Positions 8,135 through 12,343 of a stretch of DNA of 12,343 nt are shown here, piece after piece. Each line of letters starts with the position of its first letter. Position 1 is the stretch's first letter. The translations under genes and the position numbers were made by a program. The notes beneath the pieces were generated by a model. That model was not told the origin of the DNA. It did not search any database and was given only the letters and a program-made list of their open reading frames with translations. Source of the stretch: Desulfobacteraceae bacterium (GTDB lineage: Bacteria; Desulfobacterota; Desulfobacteria; Desulfobacterales; UBA11574); assembly GCA_002868985.1 (NCBI GenBank), contig PKTV01000105.1, forward strand, positions 1 to 12,343. The letters run 5' to 3'.

Positions 8135-8175
8135 AAAAGGCCTTTGAAAAATTAACCATTTTTCAAAGGCCTTTT
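8135..8175. terminator. bidirectional intrinsic terminator between fdhA and the formyltransferase-like gene
   Basis: AAAAGGCCTTTGAAAAAT at 8135-8152 is perfectly complementary to 8158-8175, leaving a 5-base loop (TAACC). The 18-bp stem carries A-runs on its 5' edge and T-runs on its 3' edge on both strands, so it can terminate the + strand formate dehydrogenase operon and the minus-strand gene that converges on it (stop at 8193). Confidence 0.88.
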
Positions 8176-8192
8176 AAATTTGAAAGCGGGGT

Positions 8193-9113
8193 TTATGTGT
8201 CGAACTTGTCCCCGGCTTTTAGGCCTTTTTCAGCGGCAAATTCAGCCGCCGCCATTTTTCCGCTTTTTACCGGTCTGACCTTGCCCACAATTAGTCTTCC
8301 CCCTGAAAGGGCGATATGAATCCCTTTATCGTCAACATTCAATATGGTCCCCGGAGCATCAGCTATGGATTCCTCGATTTGTTTCGCGCCGTAAAAACGA
8401 ACCTTTTCACCTCTTAACATTGCAAAAGCACCGGGTTGAGGATCACAGCCGCGAATCAGGTTGTAAAGCTCGTCTGCCGGTGTGTTCCAATCGATACCCG
8501 CCACCTTGTCATCGCAAGGGGGTTCATAGGTGGCACCGGCTTCATCCTGAGGAATTTTGGGTGCGTTGCCTGCCTTTATGAGGTCGATGGATTCTAAAAT
8601 GGCATCAACGCCCATGGGAAAGAGATGGTTGAAATAGAGCGAACCGGTGGTGTCATCCGGACCGATGGCGATTTCCTTTTGAAGAAGAATGGGCCCTGTA
8701 TCGATACCGCCGTCCGGCCAGAAGATGTTCAGCCCGGTTTTGCTGTCGCCCATGATTACGGCCCAGTTAATGGCACTGGCACCCCGATGGCGCGGCAAAA
8801 GGGATGGATGATAATTGATGGTACCGTGGGTGGGAACATCAAAAAATCGTTCCGGGATAATATCCGTGACAAACGCCATAACGGTAAGGTCTGGTTTCAG
8901 GTCCGTGTACTCGGCAAAAACCGCGTCATCTTTATACGTTTGGGGCTGAAAAACGTCGATGTTTTTAGACATCGCCGTGTCTTTGAGCGGATCGGTCCGG
9001 CCGCCCGGCCTGTCCGGTGGTGCATAAACCGCTACGATGTTTTCGTTCCGCTCCAGCAGACCTTCCAGTACCTTTGCTCCAAATGCTGCCTGGCCAATCA
9101 GTATGATACGCAT
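8193..9113 (-). CDS. Formyltransferase-fold protein, 10-formyltetrahydrofolate hydrolase-domain-like (306 aa)
   Basis: The protein opens with the formyltransferase Rossmann start MRIILIGQAAFG and carries the folate-site motif HPSLLPRHRGASAINW (from H102) and GGIDTGPILLQ (D138). N100, H102 and D138 match the Asn-His-Asp catalytic set of this fold. The HPSLLPRHRGASAINW block and overall layout are closer, from memory, to the N-terminal hydrolase domain of the ALDH1L1 type of 10-formyl-H4folate dehydrogenase than to housekeeping methionyl-tRNA formyltransferase; a C-terminal Fmt_C-like domain follows from about residue 205. Possible reactions are release of formate from 10-formyl-H4folate or formyl transfer to an unknown acceptor. 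The ATG at 9113 is set by an excellent AGGAGGTG (9118-9125). It converges on the formate dehydrogenase operon, so it is not co-transcribed with it, but a formate/one-carbon link is plausible. A divergent Fmt acting on initiator tRNA cannot be excluded. Confidence 0.85.
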   Translation of the reverse strand: MRIILIGQAAFGAKVLEGLLERNENIVAVYAPPDRPGGRTDPLKDTAMSKNIDVFQPQTYKDDAVFAEYTDLKPDLTVMAFVTDIIPERFFDVPTHGTINYHPSLLPRHRGASAINWAVIMGDSKTGLNIFWPDGGIDTGPILLQKEIAIGPDDTTGSLYFNHLFPMGVDAILESIDLIKAGNAPKIPQDEAGATYEPPCDDKVAGIDWNTPADELYNLIRGCDPQPGAFAMLRGEKVRFYGAKQIEESIADAPGTILNVDDKGIHIALSGGRLIVGKVRPVKSGKMAAAEFAAEKGLKAGDKFDT

Positions 9114-9143
9114 GCTTCACCTCCTGGGATTATGGGGTAACAA

Positions 9144-9171
9144 GTTATAATGATTGCTATGCTTTTATCTA
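9144..9171 (-). promoter_or_regulatory. candidate promoter of the formyltransferase-like gene
   Basis: On the minus strand TAGATA (9171-9166, 4 of 6 to the -35 consensus) is followed after 16 bases by TATAAC (9149-9144, 5 of 6 to the -10 consensus), about 30 bases before the ATG. The area is AT-rich, so a chance match is possible. Confidence 0.3.
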
Positions 9172-9211
9172 TAATCACCAATGAAAGATCTAAATCGAGG
9201 AATAATATCTT

Positions 9212-9239
9212 TTGATTAATACGGCAATTTGTGTAGTAT
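9212..9239 (+). promoter_or_regulatory. candidate promoter of the YkgJ-type gene
   Basis: TTGATT (9212-9217) and TAGTAT (9234-9239) are separated by 16 bases and lie 38 bases before the ATG at 9278. Each box matches the sigma-70 consensus at 4 of 6 positions. If real, it rules out the upstream TTG at 9212 as a start codon. Confidence 0.3.
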
Positions 9240-9277
9240 ATCCACTTTTTCATATTTTTTTCATTATCGACGGTAAA

Positions 9278-9874
9278 ATGGATATTAAAACAAAACAGGA
9301 AAAAATAAAAGACATCTATAATGATTTTATAATACGAGCACAACCGTTTACGGTAAATGCTGTCTGCAAAACGGGTTGTTCCTTTTGCTGCATCCATTTT
9401 GGTCATGTGGATATCATCACCCTGGAAGGATTCATCATTTTAGAATGGATGGAAACCCTCAGCAAGTCTGATCAGATCGACCTTTGCAAAAAACTTGTCA
9501 AAAATATGAAAAAGAAGAAAAAACGGTCTGTTGCACGATGTCCGTTTCTGAGCAAGGATAATACTTGTCGGATTTACGACATCCGACCCTTCAGCTGTCG
9601 GCAGCTCTATTCTCTGGAAACCTGCACCGCTAAAGGACCCGTGGTTCATCGAAAATCCGTGGAGATGGCCAAAATGACCGTCAAAAAGCTCCAGCATCTG
9701 GATGCAACCGGATATTCAGGGCACCTCAGTTACATTCTTCATCTGATCTCTACGCCCGATTTCAAAAAACTCTATCAAACAGGCGGATTCGATCCTGCCA
9801 AAATCATGTCCTTCGGAAAAAGATACGGTATTGTTATCAATCGTAGGGTATCTGACAAAGGCTATACAAAATAA
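9278..9874 (+). CDS. YkgJ-family cysteine-cluster (putative metal-chelating) protein (198 aa)
   Basis: The cysteine signature of the YkgJ/CxxCxxCC family is complete: C30, C34, C37, C38, then CPFL (C88), CRIYDIRPFSCR (C97, C107) and C116. Family members are thought to bind zinc or an iron-sulfur cluster, but their biochemical role is largely unknown. A lysine-rich stretch (about residues 71-83) separates the two halves, and the last 60 residues have no motif I recognise. The frame extends upstream to a TTG at 9212, which would add 22 hydrophobic residues; I prefer ATG 9278 because family similarity begins after it and a promoter-like pair overlaps the upstream segment, although its ribosome-binding site is weak. 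It stands alone on the + strand between two minus-strand genes, diverging from one and converging on the other, so it is probably its own transcription unit. Confidence 0.8.
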   Translation: MDIKTKQEKIKDIYNDFIIRAQPFTVNAVCKTGCSFCCIHFGHVDIITLEGFIILEWMETLSKSDQIDLCKKLVKNMKKKKKRSVARCPFLSKDNTCRIYDIRPFSCRQLYSLETCTAKGPVVHRKSVEMAKMTVKKLQHLDATGYSGHLSYILHLISTPDFKKLYQTGGFDPAKIMSFGKRYGIVINRRVSDKGYTK

Positions 9875-9914
9875 ACAGAAATCCTAACCTGGGCTCGAAA
9901 CACTGTCGTAAGAC

Positions 9915-9941
9915 AAAACCCTCCCTTTAGATTGGGGAAGG
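9915..9941 (-). terminator. intrinsic terminator of the Mut7-C gene
   Basis: Read on the minus strand, CCTTCCC (9941-9935) pairs with GGGAGGG (9925-9919) with one G-U, followed by TTTT at 9918-9915 and a further T-rich stretch. The loop contains the gene's own stop codon (9927-9929), so the hairpin overlaps the coding end. A small hairpin (TGTC/GACA, 9904-9915) lies just beyond. Confidence 0.55.
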
Positions 9942-10475
9942 CTTCACATCCAGATATTCCATCACGTATTTTATCTGTTTTATCGTCGTGCCTGGACGCA
10001 TCAAAGTACAATGGGTTACCGATTTGGACCTCTTTAGTTCTTTGCGCGTTGTGAATATGATTCGGTTTTCCTTTTTAGATATTTTTATGATATCTTTTTG
10101 GGTGTAAGATGGATTGAAATCGATATCAAATCCTAACATCCGCATCGGTTCAACTATTTTTTCCATATGGATATCCGCTATAAATTGAATTCGTCGAAGC
10201 GGAACCCTTCTGAGCTGCGTCACATTTTGAATGTTGAGACGCTCGAAAACAGGATATACACTAACACGATCGCCGTCTTGAAAAATGGTATTAAAATCTA
10301 CCGATTTCCCATTGATTAAAACCAGATCGACTTTTGTTGGCGGAACCCCACATTCTTCGATGATATCTTTTATCGATTTTCTCCCGTTGAACTCGGCTTC
10401 AAAATCGACTTTGTTCCTGTGCTTCGGCAGGAATTCATTCAATTCTTCATAAAATCGGAATGTTCCTGTTGGCAT
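9927..10475 (-). CDS. Ubiquitin-like/Mut7-C domain protein with eroded and truncated RNase part (182 aa)
   Basis: Residues 1-80 (MPTGTFRFYEELNEFLP through VLINGKSVDF and DGDRVSVYPVFERLN) match the Mut7-C ubiquitin-like beta-grasp domain (Mut7-C_ub). Residues about 92-170 (FIADIHMEKI, MRMLGFDIDFN, IIFTTRKEL) match the start of the Mut7-C PIN-like RNase domain. Complete members continue for about 70 more residues with a four-cysteine zinc ribbon; here a stop follows MEYLDVKPSPI and no cysteine pair is seen in the bases beyond. The family's TRD catalytic aspartate is TRK here, and the acidic pair after the FD turn is also missing, while the first Asp (FIAD) remains. I infer loss of nuclease activity, perhaps leaving a binding or regulatory role, or slow decay. 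The ATG at 10475 has only a weak purine-rich leader. It is 117 bases downstream of the PfpI-like gene on the same strand. Confidence 0.82.
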   Translation of the reverse strand: MPTGTFRFYEELNEFLPKHRNKVDFEAEFNGRKSIKDIIEECGVPPTKVDLVLINGKSVDFNTIFQDGDRVSVYPVFERLNIQNVTQLRRVPLRRIQFIADIHMEKIVEPMRMLGFDIDFNPSYTQKDIIKISKKENRIIFTTRKELKRSKSVTHCTLMRPGTTIKQIKYVMEYLDVKPSPI

Positions 10476-10562
10476 GGGTGATACTTTCTCATACTATTCT
10501 TTTGCTAAAGCCTGATCCTTCGGAACAGAGTTCTTTACCTTGCTGCTGTCTATTTAGTGACC

Positions 10563-10587
10563 GAATGAAAACTAGGATTTTTCGTTC
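10563..10587. repeat. 9-bp inverted repeat between the PfpI and Mut7-C genes
   Basis: GAATGAAAA (10563-10571) pairs with TTTTCGTTC (10579-10587), with one G-T, around a 7-base loop. It begins 5 bases past the stop codon of the minus-strand PfpI-like gene. There is no T-run after the stem on the minus strand, so it may be an RNA 3'-end stabiliser or attenuating hairpin rather than a standard terminator. Confidence 0.45.
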
Positions 10588-10592
10588 AGGCA

Positions 10593-11111
10593 CTATTTAA
10601 GTGCAGCAATAATCGCCCTCATAAAATCCGGAAGATCGTCCGGCGTTCGGCTGGTGATGAGATTGCCGTCCACCACCACGGATTCATCCATCCACAGAGC
10701 CCCGGCGTGAACCATATCGTCTTTTATGGCGAAAAATGACGTTGTCTTTCGGCCATCCAGAATATTGGCCGAGGCCAGCATCCAACCGGCGTGGCAAATG
10801 GCGGCGACGACTTTTCCGGCATTGAAGAGATCTTTAACGATCTGAACCATGGCCGGATAGCGGCGCATCATATCCGGCGCATATCCTCCGGGAATAATAA
10901 CCCCGTCATAGTCTCCGGCAGACACCTGATCCGCATTGATATCCGGACGAACTTGGGTGCCGGGTTTACCGGTAAATTCTTCGGTTCTCCCGGAGCCGAC
11001 AACCGTCACCTGGGCTCCGGCTTCTTTCAGTCGATAAAAGGGATACCAGAATTCAAAAACATTAAACATTTCTTCCACCAGGATAATGACCTTTTTATCT
11101 TCAAGTTCCAT
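10593..11111 (-). CDS. DJ-1/PfpI-family protein (172 aa)
   Basis: The class I glutamine-amidotransferase-like fold is readable from KKVIILVEEMFNVFEFWYP through the nucleophile elbow AICHAGW, with the reactive cysteine C106 next to H107 and the partner glutamate at E13 or E14. IIPGGYAPD at about 72-80 is the usual oxyanion-side loop. The length is typical for a single-domain PfpI-like protein. Characterised relatives act as proteases, chaperones, or glyoxalase/deglycase enzymes, so the substrate cannot be named from sequence. The ATG at 11111 follows AAGGAG (11123-11118) at a 6-base spacing. It may be read with the Mut7-C gene 117 bases downstream, although a 9-bp inverted repeat lies between them; the 233-base gap to pyk suggests its own promoter. 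Confidence 0.9.
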   Translation of the reverse strand: MELEDKKVIILVEEMFNVFEFWYPFYRLKEAGAQVTVVGSGRTEEFTGKPGTQVRPDINADQVSAGDYDGVIIPGGYAPDMMRRYPAMVQIVKDLFNAGKVVAAICHAGWMLASANILDGRKTTSFFAIKDDMVHAGALWMDESVVVDGNLITSRTPDDLPDFMRAIIAALK

Positions 11112-11231
11112 AGTAAGCTCCTTCAGTCTTGTTCAAAATAGACATTGACTTATTATCTATTAACCTTAAATTGTTGGAATTTTATATGACAATTTCAAGA
11201 GAACCTTGGAGTAATGAATAAAGCAAAATTT

Positions 11232-11263
11232 CCAATACTCCAGCACTCCAATATTCCAATAAT
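11232..11263. repeat. four tandem imperfect octamers (consensus CCAATANT)
   Basis: Four 8-base units follow each other without gaps at 11232, 11240, 11248 and 11256. Each begins with CC; three of them begin CCAATA and the second is CCAGCACT. A partial inverted copy, TGGAGTA at 11207-11213, can pair with TACTCCA at 11236-11242. It lies in the 233-base noncoding stretch between the PfpI gene and pyk, which otherwise holds only AT-rich sequence and the possible short ORF behind pyk. Function is unknown. Confidence 0.7.
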
Positions 11264-11278
11264 ATCAAATCTTCGTAT

Positions 11279-11332
11279 TTAGCGATTTCTTATCAAATGA
11301 CAAATTAATGGATTTAACATTATTTTGGGCAC
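11279..11332 (-). CDS. possible 17-codon ORF behind an orphan ribosome-binding site
   Basis: TAAGGAGG (11347-11340), which includes the pyk stop codon, is a near-ideal Shine-Dalgarno sequence. Seven bases after it a GTG at 11332 opens a frame of 17 codons (MPKIMLNPLICHLIRNR) ending at TAA 11279. The signal is much stronger than chance but the ORF has no recognisable content. It may be a real microprotein, or the remnant of a gene once coupled to pyk. Confidence 0.25.
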   Translation of the reverse strand: MPKIMLNPLICHLIRNR

Positions 11333-11344
11333 CAATGATCCTCC

Positions 11345-12343
11345 TTAGGGTATTCGCTCAACTTTGAGCGTATTGGTGCGACCGCTTTTTCCATGAGGCG
11401 GTGTGCCGGCAATAATGACAATTGTGTCTCCGGATTCGGCAAGACCGAAACGCTGCACCTCGCTGACGGCAACTTCAACCATATTGTCTGTTTCTTTTAT
11501 TGCTTCGATTAAAGCGCTCTCCACACCCCAGGTTAAAGCCAGTCGACGCTGAACCTGAGACGTTGCCGAAAATGACAGTACGGGCCGATGGGGTCGATGA
11601 CAGGCCACCCGACAGGCGGTCAAACCGGAGGCGGTGTAAGCTACAATCGCTGTGGCTGATAAAGATTCAGCCACTAAATTACCGGCATATGCAACCGTTG
11701 GCTCAATTTCTTGAGGTGGGGTAAACATTAAAGGGCCGGATAACTTTCCCTGAAACCAGGCGTTCTCTGTGGAAACGGCAATCTTTGACATGATGGAAAC
11801 GGTTTCAATGGGATGCCGGCCGATGGCTGTTTCGGCTGACAGCATCAGTGCGTCTGTGCCGTCTAAGATCGCATTGGCCACATCGGCAACCTCAGCGCGG
11901 GTGGGCTTATGCATGTTAATCATGGACTCGAGCATCTGGGTGGCGGTTATCACCGGAACCGCGGCTTTTCGGCAAACGTCAATAATGCACTTTTGTGCAA
12001 TGGGTACTTCCTGCAAACTCATTTCCAGAGCCAGATCACCCCGGGCCACCATAACGCCCCAGGCTTCGTGTGAAATAGCCTCAATATCATCCAAAGCGTT
12101 TTGTCGCTCAATTTTGGCAATAACAGAAATATTTGATCTTTTTTGGTTCAGATAATCCTTTAACTGACGGACATCTTCAGCAGATTGAACAAAAGAAAGC
12201 GCCAGAAAATCAAAATCCTGGGAAATGGCAAAATCGATATCCGCATAGTCTTTTTGAGTAATTGACGGAAGGTTGACCCGTAATCCCGGCAGGTTGATGC
12301 CCCGGTGGCTTGACAGCGCACCACCTTTTAGTATTCGGCACCA
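11345..12343 (-). CDS. pyk: Pyruvate kinase (N-terminus beyond window)
   Basis: The frame is open to the window's last base, giving 332 residues, so roughly the first 145 of a normal 470-480-residue enzyme are missing. Visible motifs in order are GGALSSHRGINLPG, VIAKIERQNALDDI with the catalytic lysine, VMVARGDLALEM, the threonine-containing segment ITATQMLESM, NAILDGTDALMLSAETAIG, and a complete C-terminal regulatory-type domain ending near TNTLKVERIP. It transfers phosphate from phosphoenolpyruvate to ADP in the cytoplasm as the last glycolytic step. The usual GDLG is GDLA here, a conservative change seen in some bacterial forms. An unusually strong ribosome-binding sequence overlaps its stop codon. 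Confidence 0.96.
   Translation of the reverse strand, partial: WCRILKGGALSSHRGINLPGLRVNLPSITQKDYADIDFAISQDFDFLALSFVQSAEDVRQLKDYLNQKRSNISVIAKIERQNALDDIEAISHEAWGVMVARGDLALEMSLQEVPIAQKCIIDVCRKAAVPVITATQMLESMINMHKPTRAEVADVANAILDGTDALMLSAETAIGRHPIETVSIMSKIAVSTENAWFQGKLSGPLMFTPPQEIEPTVAYAGNLVAESLSATAIVAYTASGLTACRVACHRPHRPVLSFSATSQVQRRLALTWGVESALIEAIKETDNMVEVAVSEVQRFGLAESGDTIVIIAGTPPHGKSGRTNTLKVERIP

Noticed and set aside
8135..8175. Perfect 18-bp inverted repeat as a transposon end or recombination site
   Set aside because: It has a short loop and A/T edges and lies exactly between two convergent genes, which a bidirectional terminator explains fully.
8625..9140. 171-codon + strand ORF opposite the formyltransferase-like gene
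   Set aside because: It is antisense to a clear family member with conserved motifs and shows no recognisable protein content.
9212..9277. TTG start adding a hydrophobic 22-residue leader (possible signal peptide) to the YkgJ-type protein
   Set aside because: The segment overlaps promoter-like boxes, lacks family similarity, and TTG with an 11-base spacing is a poor start; it remains possible but not preferred.

Overview
The window reads as anaerobic, strictly formate- and redox-oriented bacterial DNA, most likely a sulfate-reducing or syntrophic member of the Desulfobacterota (the former Deltaproteobacteria). The pointers are a NuoF–HdrA–MvhD–formate dehydrogenase gene string, two UGA-encoded selenocysteines within 1.6 kb, very cysteine-rich proteins, and short AT-rich spacers. 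The assignment is inference from gene content; no rRNA or other marker is present.

Left half (1-8109, all + strand): five closely spaced genes that look like one operon already running when the window begins. In order they encode a HydB/NuoF-type NADH:acceptor flavoprotein (5' end cut off), a 1080-residue HdrA-like flavin/iron-sulfur protein with a NuoG-like N-terminus and one and a half HdrA modules, a selenocysteine MvhD-like [2Fe-2S] adaptor, an FdhB/FrhB-like iron-sulfur protein, and a selenocysteine molybdenum/tungsten formate dehydrogenase catalytic subunit. Known FdhAB-MvhD-HdrA and NuoF chemistry suggests a soluble complex linking formate/CO2 to NAD(H) and, through HdrA flavin-based bifurcation, to ferredoxin. 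HdrB and HdrC are absent from the visible part. Both in-frame UGA codons are followed by convincing bacterial SECIS hairpins, and both genes would be split or truncated by a naive gene caller. The operon ends at a perfect 18-bp inverted repeat that can terminate transcription from either side.

Right half (8193-12343): mostly minus-strand single genes. They are a 306-residue formyltransferase-fold protein closest in motif to the 10-formyltetrahydrofolate hydrolase domain, a + strand YkgJ-type cysteine-cluster protein, a Mut7-C protein with a ubiquitin-like N-terminus but an eroded and truncated RNase part, a DJ-1/PfpI protein, and the C-terminal two thirds of pyruvate kinase. Spacers hold candidate promoters, an intrinsic terminator, a four-unit octamer repeat and a strong ribosome-binding sequence just after pyk with only a tiny ORF behind it.

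The strongest candidate for an under-described system is the NuoF–double HdrA–Sec-MvhD–FdhB–Sec-FdhA assembly, possibly with one-carbon folate metabolism next door through the formyl-folate enzyme.
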